Below are positions 7,774-14,767 of a stretch of 22,846 nt of DNA, piece by piece. Each line of letters opens with the position of its first letter. Positions within the stretch are counted from its first letter, which is position 1. The notes below the pieces were generated by a model. It was not told where the DNA came from and ran no database searches. It was given only the letters and a program-made list of their open reading frames with translations. The DNA lies in contig JBBJOI010000043.1 of assembly GCA_037721555.1 (NCBI GenBank), positions 1 to 22,846 on the forward strand, written 5' to 3'. Source of the DNA: Gaiellasilicea sp037721555. Lineage in GTDB: Bacteria > Actinomycetota > Thermoleophilia > Gaiellales > Gaiellaceae. A program made the translations under genes and the position numbers.

Positions 7774-9198
7774 TCAGCTCCCGTAGACCGCTTTGAGCAT
7801 CGTGACGCCGCTGTAGGCGTACGAACCGCCTTCCGGGAAGCCGTTGCCGGAGCACTTCGCGCCACCGAAGGGCGCCTCGAGCTCGGCGGAGTCGCACCGC
7901 TGATTTACCGCCAGGACGCCCACCTCGAGCCGCTCCTGCGCAGCCTCGATCCGCGCCGCCGACGGTGTGTAGACCGCTGCCGCGAGCCCGTACGGCGTGT
8001 CGTTCGCGATCTCCCAGGCCTCGTCGTCACGGTCGAAGCTCTCGACCGTGAGCACCGGAGCGAAGAGCTCTCGGTGCCGAAGCGGATCGTTCACCTGAAG
8101 TCCGCGAACGAGTGTCGCCGGAAAGAACGCGGCCTCGTCGAGTTCCGGCTTGTCGAGGGCCGGCGCACGGGCGACGACCTCCGCTCCTGCGCCGACGGCG
8201 CGCTCGACCTCGGCTTCGGCTCGCGCGCGGGCGCCGGGCGTGATCAGGGGCCCGAGAGTCGTCGTGGGGTCAGCGGGATCACCGAGGTGCAGCGCTTCGA
8301 TGCGCGTTTTCAGCGCCGCCAACAGTTCCCCTTCGAGCGGACGCTCGACGAGCACGCGCCGCGCGCAGGTGCACTTCTGCCCGTTGACCGCAGTCGCAGC
8401 GGAGACGATGCAGTCCACAGCGAGCTCCAGGTCGGCGTCGGCGAAGACGATCGCCGAGTTGAGGCCGCCGAGTTCGAGCACGCAGCGGGCCGAGCGTTCC
8501 GCGGCGAGCCCGGCCACGGTGCGACCCGTCTCGGTCGAGCCGGTGAAGTGGACGACGTCGACGCTCGCCTGCATGCAGAGCTCCCTGCCCGTGTCCGCTC
8601 CGCCCACGACGAGCCCGAGCACGCCGTCGGGAAGCCCTGCCTCGCGCCAGAGATCGGACGTGGCGAGCGCGATCCCCGTTGAGAGCTCAGAGGGCTTCCA
8701 GACGACGGAGTTGCCGGCGGCAAGCGCCGGCAGCCACTTCCACGCGGGGGTGATCAGGGGCGCGTTCCAGGGCGTGATCGCAGCGACGACGCCAAGCGGG
8801 CGCCGCACGACCGTCGCTCGTCCACGGTGCTCGATTGCGGGAGGATTGTCCGCGTACCAGCGGGCGGAGACGGCAGTCCACTCGACCTCGCCCTCTGCCT
8901 CCGCCCGCAGCTTTCCCATCTCGGCGACGATCGTTTCGGCGAGGCGCCCCCGGTGCCGCTCGACGAGGTCGGCGAAGCGGACGAGCACCCTCGCGCGCTC
9001 CTGCCCCGGCAGTCTCGACCACCGGCCGAAGGCGGCCTCCGCTCTCAGGACGATGTCTGCGACCTCCGCGGGCGCCGAGCTAGGTGTCTCGGCGACCACT
9101 GCTCCCGTTGCCGGGTTGCGGCTCGTGACGAGGGCGCTCGTGACCGGCCGCTCGTCACCGGGGCCGCTCGGGAGAGGGGCGTTGCTCGCAGAGGACAT
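7774..9198 (-). CDS. NAD(P)-dependent aldehyde dehydrogenase, ketoglutarate-semialdehyde-like
   Basis: Oxidises an aldehyde to a carboxylate; 474 residues. Catalytic elements are complete: Asn145 in ITPWNAPL, Lys168 in VVWKPSE, Glu242 in LELGGLN and the nucleophile Cys276 in NGQKCTCARRVLV, followed later by RELFAPVLTV. The GQKCT context and the C-terminal PFGGAKCSGNGFPEGGSYAY resemble 2,5-dioxovalerate (alpha-ketoglutaric semialdehyde) dehydrogenases, although assignment to that activity is inference. The ATG at 9196-9198 has no Shine-Dalgarno, but TATCGT lies seven bases upstream, suggesting a leaderless message. It is divergent from the amidohydrolase with only 21 bases between the starts, and may act on the aldehyde made by the class III aminotransferase. 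Confidence 0.93.
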   Translation of the reverse strand: MSSASNAPLPSGPGDERPVTSALVTSRNPATGAVVAETPSSAPAEVADIVLRAEAAFGRWSRLPGQERARVLVRFADLVERHRGRLAETIVAEMGKLRAEAEGEVEWTAVSARWYADNPPAIEHRGRATVVRRPLGVVAAITPWNAPLITPAWKWLPALAAGNSVVWKPSELSTGIALATSDLWREAGLPDGVLGLVVGGADTGRELCMQASVDVVHFTGSTETGRTVAGLAAERSARCVLELGGLNSAIVFADADLELAVDCIVSAATAVNGQKCTCARRVLVERPLEGELLAALKTRIEALHLGDPADPTTTLGPLITPGARARAEAEVERAVGAGAEVVARAPALDKPELDEAAFFPATLVRGLQVNDPLRHRELFAPVLTVESFDRDDEAWEIANDTPYGLAAAVYTPSAARIEAAQERLEVGVLAVNQRCDSAELEAPFGGAKCSGNGFPEGGSYAYSGVTMLKAVYGS

Positions 9199-9213
9199 CG
9201 TCGCGACGATACT
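9197..9213. promoter_or_regulatory. 14-bp palindrome and overlapping divergent -10 elements
   Basis: ATCGTCGCGACGAT at 9197-9210 is a perfect palindrome that covers the first two bases of the aldehyde dehydrogenase start codon. Overlapping it, GATACT at 9208-9213 resembles a -10 for the amidohydrolase (six bases before its ATG), and TATCGT on the other strand (9211 down to 9206) resembles a -10 for the aldehyde dehydrogenase (seven bases before its ATG). A dimeric repressor bound here could block both transcripts. Not tested by any computation. Confidence 0.45.
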
Positions 9214-9219
9214 GCTCTC

Positions 9220-10062
9220 ATGCTCAGCTACGACGTGCACCAGCACCTGTGGCCCGAGGCGCTGATCGAGCGGCTGCGTGCGCGACCGGAGCGGCCGCGG
9301 CTGCGGGGCAGCGTGCTCGAGCTTCCCTCCGGCGATTGGACCGTCGACCTCGACGCCCACACGCTCGAGGCCCGGCTCGACCTGCTCGACCGGGACGAGA
9401 TCGATGTCGCTGTCATCTCCTGCCCCCCGACCCTCGAGCTCGACGAGGAGCTCGAGGAGGCATACCACGACGGCATCACCGAGGTTGCCGCCGCGTCGAA
9501 CGGCCGCTTGCTCGCATTGGCCAGCGGCTCGGCTCGTGACGGCTTCGCGGGCGCCTGCGTCCCGGCCTGGAACCTCGCGACTCTGACGGGGCTCGAGCCT
9601 CTCCTCGACGAGCTGGAGCGGCGAGGAGCGCTGCTCTTCGTGCATCCGGCGCCGGCGCCCGTGCCCGCGGATACGCCCAGCTGGTGGGTCGCCGTCGTCG
9701 ACTACACGTCGCAGATGCAGGCTGCCTACGCCGCCTGGATCGCCCACTACGCCGACCGCTGGCCCGACCTGAGCGTCGTCTTCGCGATTCTCGCGGGCGG
9801 CGCCCCGTTCCAGCTCGAGCGGCTCGCCTCCCGGGGGATCGACGCCCGGAGCGTCGTACGCCCGAACGTGTACCTCGACACAGCTTCCTATGGCCCGCGG
9901 GCGCTGGAGCTATCGCTCGCGACCTACGGGGTCGCACAGCTCGTGTACGGCAGCGACGCGCCGGTGATCGACTCGGAGCCGACCTTGCGCTCCATCCGGA
10001 GTTTCGGGCAGGCTGTCACCGACGTCGTCTGCCGAGACAACCCGGCGCGGCTTCTGCAATGA
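9220..10062 (+). CDS. amidohydrolase-2 (ACMSD-like) family protein
   Basis: TIM-barrel hydrolase or decarboxylase of about 280 residues. The first metal motif HxH is at His7 and His9 (DVHQHLWP), a third ligand His142 lies in LLFVHPAPAP, and the catalytic metal Asp246 is in LVYGSDAPVIDSE. The position that in ACMSD-type enzymes carries a catalytic His (xxHxGG) reads FAILAGGAPFQLE, with Ile190 in its place; I believe an ALAGxAP variant occurs in an actinobacterial subgroup, so this may mark a different chemistry rather than decay. The ATG at 9220 follows a -10-like GATACT without Shine-Dalgarno. Its stop overlaps the start of the dioxygenase gene (ATGA). In the pathway it could hydrolyse or decarboxylate a ring-opened or amide intermediate. 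Confidence 0.85.
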   Translation: MLSYDVHQHLWPEALIERLRARPERPRLRGSVLELPSGDWTVDLDAHTLEARLDLLDRDEIDVAVISCPPTLELDEELEEAYHDGITEVAAASNGRLLALASGSARDGFAGACVPAWNLATLTGLEPLLDELERRGALLFVHPAPAPVPADTPSWWVAVVDYTSQMQAAYAAWIAHYADRWPDLSVVFAILAGGAPFQLERLASRGIDARSVVRPNVYLDTASYGPRALELSLATYGVAQLVYGSDAPVIDSEPTLRSIRSFGQAVTDVVCRDNPARLLQ

Positions 10063-10577
10063 CCGAGCTGCGAGACTGGATCCACGAGCGCGCCCCGGCC
10101 GGCGAGAACCTCACTCGGCCGCAACTCTCGGCGCTCGCGATCGAGCTGGGATCCGAGAGTGCGTTCTGGGGCCAGCTCGTCCGGCACGATCCAGAGACGC
10201 GCTACTTCAACCACCTCTATCGGGACGTCAACCTCGACGTCTGGCTGATCTGCTGGCTCGACGCGCAGGACACCGGCTACCACGACCACGATCTCTCCTC
10301 CGGAGCAGTCCACGTTGTCGAGGGGAACCTCTGCGAGGACTACTTCTACCGCGACGCCGGCGGCTGGATCGACGTGCGGACGCGCGAGCGGTCTGTGGGT
10401 AGCGTCTTCGACTTCGACGGCTCCTGGATCCACGGGCTGCGTCATGCGGAAGGACCGCCGGCGACGTCGATCCACGCCTACTCCCCGGCCCTCTGGCGCA
10501 TGGGCTATTACGAGCCGGGCGAGGGCGGGTTGCGGCGGAGCTCGATCACGTACGCCGACGAGATGGCATCGGCCTAG
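10059..10577 (+). CDS. cysteine dioxygenase-like thiol dioxygenase (cupin)
   Basis: Non-haem iron cupin of 172 residues that would oxidise a small thiol to a sulfinate. The three iron-binding histidines are visible: His75 and His77 in TGYHDHDLSSGAV, and His125 in SWIHGLRHA. The Ser-His-Tyr proton-relay triad of CDO is present in TSIHAYSP (Ser137, His139, Tyr141). The position of the mammalian cross-linking Cys93 appears to be Gly82, as in bacterial members. It overlaps the amidohydrolase by four bases and is followed, in the same frame, by the second HAL-like gene. Its presence suggests that the substrate handled here carries or releases a thiol. Cysteine, mercaptopropionate or another thiol cannot be distinguished. 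Confidence 0.87.
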   Translation: MTELRDWIHERAPAGENLTRPQLSALAIELGSESAFWGQLVRHDPETRYFNHLYRDVNLDVWLICWLDAQDTGYHDHDLSSGAVHVVEGNLCEDYFYRDAGGWIDVRTRERSVGSVFDFDGSWIHGLRHAEGPPATSIHAYSPALWRMGYYEPGEGGLRRSSITYADEMASA

Positions 10578-10592
10578 GACGGAGCACTCGAG

Positions 10593-12026
10593 CTGACCGT
10601 CGTTCTCACAGGCTCGACGCTGACGGTCGAAGACGTGGTCGCGGTTGCCCGGAACGGTGCGACCGTGTCCCTCGCCGCAGGCGCTCTCGACCGGATGGGG
10701 AAGGCGCGGCTGGTCGCTGAGGGCTCGCTCGCGCGCGGCGAGACGGTCTACGGGCTCTCGACCGGCGTCGGCGTTCGCAAGCGGGCAGGCGTCGGCGTCG
10801 ACGAGCAGGCGGCCTTCAACACGCGCCTGATCCAGAACCACCTCGTCGCTCAGGGCGAGCTGGCGCCCGAGGACGCCGTGCGCGCGACCCTGCTCGTGCT
10901 CGCGAACGGCTTCGCCCGCGGCGCCGGGCTTGCCGGGCCGGCTCTCACCGAGCGGGTCGTGGCGGCCCTAAACGAGCGGCGGCATCCCCCCGTGCGGATG
11001 CTCGGCTCGCTCGGGCAGGCTGACCTCGCTCCGATGGCGGATCTGGCTCACGGCCTGCTCGGCCCGGACGGACGGCTCGAGCCGGGGGAGGGGCTCGCGC
11101 TGCTGAACAACAACGCGTTCGCCACCGGCCTCGCCGCGCTTGCGGTCGCCGACCTCGAACGGCTCTTGCGCGCGTCGCTCGTGGCGGGGGCGCTCGACCT
11201 GGAGGCGTTCGCAGCCAACCTGACTCCGCTCGATCCTGCCGCTGCCCGCGAGCGGCCGTACAAGGGACTCGCCACGGCGTTGGCACGGTTGCGAGAGCTG
11301 CTCGCCGGCAGCGCGCTCTTCGAGCGCGGCGTCTCTCGGAACCTGCAGGACCCGCTCACGTTCCGCTGCCTGCCCCAGGTGCACGGAGCCGCCCTGGACG
11401 CGTCGGCGTTCGGCCGGTCGCAGCTCGAGATCGAGCTGAATGCGGCTCAGGCCAATCCCCTCGTGGACGTCGCGAGCCGGCGGATCCTCTCGGTGGGCAA
11501 CTTCGACTCGCTCCCGCTGGCTGCCGCGCTCGACTTCCTCCGCATCGCGCTCGCGCCCGTACTCACGAGCGCGAACGAGCGGCTGGTGAAGCTCCTGCAG
11601 GCTCCGCTCAGCGGTCTGCCGGAGGGGCTCTCGCAACGGCCGGGGAGCGCCGAGGACTCCCTCAGCGAGTTCGGCCCGGCCGGGCAGGCGCTCACCGCCG
11701 AGGCGCGTCTCCTCGCCCAGCCGGTCTCCTTCGAGCTCGCAAGCTCCGCACACGCCGAGGGGATCGAGGATCGCGCGACGATGGCGCCGCTCGCGGCCCG
11801 TCGGCTCGCGGAGATGACGTCGCTCGGCGAGCGGATCGTGGCGATCGAGCTGCTCGTCGCCTGCCAGGCGATCGACCTGCGCGGGAACCGCCTCGGCGCC
11901 GGCACGCAACGGGCCTACGAGCTCGTGCGGGCGCGGTTGCCCTTCAAGCGCGAGGAGGACCCGATCCCGGCGAGCATCGAGCCGCTGCGCGAGCTCGTGC
12001 GCTCCGGAGAGCTCGGCAGTCTCTAG
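10593..12026 (+). CDS. HAL/PAL-fold lyase paralogue 2, lacking the MIO triad
   Basis: Second HAL-family protein, 477 residues. Kept elements: YGLSTGVG (Tyr53, the same number as in HutH), Asn172 in LALLNNNAF, QDPLTFRCLPQVHG (Arg258), Glu281, GNFD at 302-305 and Glu392 in EGIEDRATM. The MIO site reads GSLGQADLAP (138-147): residues 142-143 are Gln-Ala where HutH has Ala-Ser-Gly 142-144, so no MIO can form. Leu255 replaces HutH Tyr280, as in paralogue 1, and the DNPL motif is ANPL. The best N-terminus (TVVLTGSTLTVEDVVAVAR) needs a CTG start at 10593, eight bases after GGAG; the first conventional alternative, GTG at 10635, would cut off the first strand. It lies 15 bases after the dioxygenase stop. 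A lyase without MIO, or a non-catalytic homologue, are both possible. Confidence 0.87.
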   Translation: MTVVLTGSTLTVEDVVAVARNGATVSLAAGALDRMGKARLVAEGSLARGETVYGLSTGVGVRKRAGVGVDEQAAFNTRLIQNHLVAQGELAPEDAVRATLLVLANGFARGAGLAGPALTERVVAALNERRHPPVRMLGSLGQADLAPMADLAHGLLGPDGRLEPGEGLALLNNNAFATGLAALAVADLERLLRASLVAGALDLEAFAANLTPLDPAAARERPYKGLATALARLRELLAGSALFERGVSRNLQDPLTFRCLPQVHGAALDASAFGRSQLEIELNAAQANPLVDVASRRILSVGNFDSLPLAAALDFLRIALAPVLTSANERLVKLLQAPLSGLPEGLSQRPGSAEDSLSEFGPAGQALTAEARLLAQPVSFELASSAHAEGIEDRATMAPLAARRLAEMTSLGERIVAIELLVACQAIDLRGNRLGAGTQRAYELVRARLPFKREEDPIPASIEPLRELVRSGELGSL

Positions 12027-12615
12027 GAGGGTTTGGCGCCCTTCGCCCGGATCCGCAGGATGGCCTCTTCGCTCGTCACGACCTCCGCGAACTCGCCGTC
12101 GAGGCTCGCGAGCGCGGTGCGGTGCATCGTCTCGGTCGGGATCCGCTCGCCATCAGGCCCTGTGCGGTCGAACGTCGCAGTCGCGTCGGAGACGAACCAC
12201 GTCTCGAAACCGAGGTTTCCCGCCATGCACGCAGTCGTCGAGCAGCAGTGGTCGGTGGTGAGTCCGGCAATGACGAGCGCGCTGATTCCTTCCGCCCGGA
12301 GGCGCTTCTCCAGATCGGTGCCGATGAAGGCGCTGTTCACCCGCTTGTCGATGACCGGCTCCCCGTCTGCCGGTTGAGCTTCCGGCTTGAAGTCGAAGGC
12401 GGGAGTTCCGCGACGGAAGATGCCGTTCGGTGAGACGCTCTCGTGGCGGACGTGAAGTACGGGAGCGCCTGCGGCGCGCCAGGCCGAGAGCAGCGCTGCG
12501 ATCCGACGTTCTGCAGCCGGATTTAGCGCGCGCCCCAGGCGGGATTGTCGAATGCCCGCTGCACGTCGATGACGATCAACGCGGGGCGGCGTTCTGCCTC
12601 GGATCCTCCGCCCAT
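12023..12615 (-). pseudogene. isochorismatase-like cysteine hydrolase, single frameshift
   Basis: The ATG at 12613-12615 begins a cysteine hydrolase with ALIVIDVQRAFDNPAWGAR, including the catalytic Asp. A TAA at 12523-12525 then stops the frame; one base over, the protein continues NPAAERRIAALLSAWRAAG and on through VIDKRVNSAFIGTDLE (catalytic Lys) and AGLTTDHCCSTTA (nucleophile Cys) to the end. The whole span is 593 bases, one short of a multiple of three, and restoring it gives about 197 residues, the normal length. All three catalytic residues are present, so a single lost base or an assembly error is more likely than long decay. It starts five bases after the IclR gene, so the two are co-transcribed. 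Family members hydrolyse amides, vinyl ethers or carbamoyl groups. Confidence 0.82.
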
Positions 12616-12620
12616 CGCAC

Positions 12621-13388
12621 TCAAGGGTGCCAGCCTAGCTTGGTGGACACCGCCGCAGCGCCCTCCAGGAGCGGCTCGAGCGCCGTTCTCATCGCGGGCG
12701 GGTCGAAGCGAAACGCGGGTCCCTGGAGCCCCATGATCGCCGCCAGCGCGCCACGGTCGTCGTGGATCGGAGCGGCGATCGCGTTCAGGTCGTCCTCGCG
12801 CTCCTCGAGCGACTCCGCCCAGCCGCGTTCGCGCACGCGCTCGAGCTCGCGCTGCAGCGCAGCCGGATCCGTGATCGTGCGCGCGGTGTAGGCGGTGAGC
12901 AGCCCTGACGGCACGCCGCTCTCGGTGAAGGCGAGCATCACCTTGCCGGTCGCCGTAGCGTGCGCGACGCTCGGCCGGCCGATCTGCGCGACCCCCTGCA
13001 CCGAGGACGGGCCGGGCACGAAGTCGATCGTGATCGCGACTCCCTCGCCGGGCGCGGAGAGCGTCGCCGTCTCGCCGGTCGCGGCGACGAGCCCCTCCAG
13101 CTGCTCGCGGGCGAGGTCGCGCAAGTCCAGCCGCTCGACGACCGCGTTGCCGAGCTGTACGAGCCGCAGGCCCAGCCGGTAGCGGCCGGTCGCGGGGACG
13201 TGCTCGACGAGGCGGGCGTCGGCGAGCGTCGCCAGCAGCCGGGAGACCGTGCTCGCGTTGATCCGCGTGCGGCGGGCGATGTCGTTGGTGCCGAGCTCGG
13301 CGACGCCGTCGGCTAGCGCGTCGAGTACCGCAAGCGCGCGGGCGACCGATGCGACTCGGCGCGTGGCTGGAGTACCGGTGCGGGCCAT
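12621..13388 (-). CDS. IclR family transcriptional regulator
   Basis: DNA-binding regulator of 255 residues. The N-terminal winged helix-turn-helix is seen in VAELGTNDIARRTRINAS with TVSRLLATLADARLVEH near residues 30-65, followed by a wing RYRLGLRLVQLG. The C-terminal effector domain carries SVAHATATGKVMLAF and the conserved RERGWAESLEEREDDLNAIAAPI. I chose the ATG at 13388 because a promoter (TTGCCC, 17 bases, CAAAAT) would place the transcript start about ten bases before it. An upstream ATG at 13415, with AGGGGG in front, would add nine residues if another promoter is used. It is divergent from the FAD oxidase and upstream of the isochorismatase-like gene, so it probably controls one or both. 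Confidence 0.9.
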   Translation of the reverse strand: MARTGTPATRRVASVARALAVLDALADGVAELGTNDIARRTRINASTVSRLLATLADARLVEHVPATGRYRLGLRLVQLGNAVVERLDLRDLAREQLEGLVAATGETATLSAPGEGVAITIDFVPGPSSVQGVAQIGRPSVAHATATGKVMLAFTESGVPSGLLTAYTARTITDPAALQRELERVRERGWAESLEEREDDLNAIAAPIHDDRGALAAIMGLQGPAFRFDPPAMRTALEPLLEGAAAVSTKLGWHP

Positions 13389-13403
13389 GGTAAGCTCACG
13401 GCG

Positions 13404-13432
13404 ATTTTGACACATTGTTGCCCCCTGGGCAA
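13404..13432 (-). promoter_or_regulatory. candidate promoter of the IclR gene
   Basis: On the leftward strand, TTGCCC (13432-13427) and CAAAAT (13409-13404) are separated by 17 bases, an acceptable vegetative sigma factor spacing, placing a transcript start near 13397. On the opposite strand a consensus TTGACA at 13407-13412 could serve the FAD oxidase, but no convincing -10 follows at 16-18 bases. Confidence 0.45.
13418..13432. promoter_or_regulatory. candidate IclR operator, inverted repeat TTGCCC-CCT-GGGCAA
   Basis: A perfect 6-bp inverted repeat with a 3-base spacer sits between the regulator and the divergent FAD oxidase. Its right arm coincides with the -35 element of the candidate IclR promoter. 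IclR proteins bind palindromes of about 14-15 bases, so autoregulation with simultaneous control of the oxidase is a reasonable inference. Confidence 0.5.
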
Positions 13433-13453
13433 TTGAGTTCGGCTGTGTGGTCG

Positions 13454-14767
13454 ATGATCTCTTCCTCCTCTCCCTACGTGATCGTGGGGGCCGGTATCCA
13501 CGGCCTCTCCACCGCCCTCCATCTCGCACGAGAGCTGCGGACACGCGGCCTCGGTTCGGGCGCCGACGTGGTCGTGCTCGAGAAGTCGCGGCCGGGCGCC
13601 GGCGCGTCAGGAATCGCATGCGGCGTCGTCCGCAACAACTACTTCCAGCCCGCGATGAGCGAGCTGATGCAGGCCTGCGTCGAGGTGTGGGAGTCCGACC
13701 CCGAGGCCTATCACTACAACCCGGTCGGCTACATCGCGCTCGGGCCTCCTGTTCAGGAGCCGGACCTGATCGAGATCTATGAGCGGCAGGAACGGATCGG
13801 CTACCGCTCGACCCTGGTCACCGGCGCCAACGAGGTCGACGCGCACATGAAGAGGCTCTTCCCCGACTGGCGCGCGCAGGGTGTCACCGCATGCCTGCAC
13901 GAGCACCAGGGCGGCTTCGCGTTCAACCAGGACTCGGTCGACGGCCTGCTCGGGAAGGCGGAGGCCGAAGGCGTCCGGGTGGAGACCGGCGTCACGGTCA
14001 CGGACTTCACGTTCGCGTCGGACGACTCCGTCCGGGCCGTCGTCACGGATCGGGGCAGCATCGAGGTTGGCGAGCAGCTCGTCCTCGCACCCGGTCCCTG
14101 GGCACCGCACTTCTGGCGACTGCTCGGGCTCCCCGAGCGCATCGACGTGCGCACGCCCGCGGGCGAGCTCGTCGAGGACCAGCCGATGTGGACCTACTGG
14201 AACCTGCAGGAGGGTGAGATCGCGGTCGATCCGACCCTCCATGCGACCGCGGACGGCGGACCGCCGCCGGTGATCCACCTCGACACCGACGCGCCGCTTC
14301 GCACCGACGACGGCGACCTCGTCACCGACGAGCTCTGGGGGATCTACTTCAAGCGCGACCGCCACGGCGTCCAGGGCGGTGCGTCGCCGCTCGTCGTCGA
14401 GGGCGACGTCGAGCTCGATCCCTATCCGTCGACCACGAACGTCGACTCCGCCTTCGCGGACATGTGGTGCGCGGCGCTCTCGCACTCGATGAGCCGCTTC
14501 GAGGGCTGCCGCGCGAGCTACCGGAACGCGCGCTCGGGCGGTGTGGGCGCGTTCACGGTCGACAACTTCCCGGTCTTCGACCACGTCCGCCCGAACGTGT
14601 ACGCGATCCTCGACTCGAACCACGGCTACAAGATGATCGGCGTCGGACGCGAGGTGGCGAAGGTGCTGGCGGGCGACCACTCGAGCCTGCTGTATCCGTT
14701 CCGCTTCGACCGGTTCGCCTCGGGCGACCTGCACCCGGTCTCCCACTCGCCCTATCCCTGGTCGTAG
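13454..14767 (+). CDS. FAD-dependent amine oxidoreductase, DAO family
   Basis: Flavoprotein of 437 residues related to D-amino acid oxidase, sarcosine oxidase beta and dimethylglycine dehydrogenases. The dinucleotide-binding motif VIVGAGIHGLSTALHLA lies at residues 8-24, the FAD contact GAGASGIACGVVRNNYF near 50-66, and the C-terminal flavin loop SNHGYKMIGVGREVAKVL near 390-407. The chemistry would be oxidation of a C-N bond of a secondary or tertiary amine, giving an imine. The ATG at 13454 gives the natural N-terminus; no strong Shine-Dalgarno precedes it, and a GTG three codons upstream is the alternative. It is divergent from the IclR gene across a palindromic site and its stop overlaps the Gfa-like gene by one base (TAGTG), so the two are an operon. 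Confidence 0.88.
   Translation: MISSSSPYVIVGAGIHGLSTALHLARELRTRGLGSGADVVVLEKSRPGAGASGIACGVVRNNYFQPAMSELMQACVEVWESDPEAYHYNPVGYIALGPPVQEPDLIEIYERQERIGYRSTLVTGANEVDAHMKRLFPDWRAQGVTACLHEHQGGFAFNQDSVDGLLGKAEAEGVRVETGVTVTDFTFASDDSVRAVVTDRGSIEVGEQLVLAPGPWAPHFWRLLGLPERIDVRTPAGELVEDQPMWTYWNLQEGEIAVDPTLHATADGGPPPVIHLDTDAPLRTDDGDLVTDELWGIYFKRDRHGVQGGASPLVVEGDVELDPYPSTTNVDSAFADMWCAALSHSMSRFEGCRASYRNARSGGVGAFTVDNFPVFDHVRPNVYAILDSNHGYKMIGVGREVAKVLAGDHSSLLYPFRFDRFASGDLHPVSHSPYPWS

Noticed and set aside
9199..9747. 183-residue N-terminal extension of the aldehyde dehydrogenase
   Set aside because: It is antisense to the amidohydrolase and the natural ALDH N-terminus follows the ATG at 9198.
13607..14746. 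379-codon minus-strand open frame opposite the FAD oxidase
   Set aside because: Asp/Arg/Val-rich shadow without motifs; the plus-strand gene has a clear FAD-binding fold.
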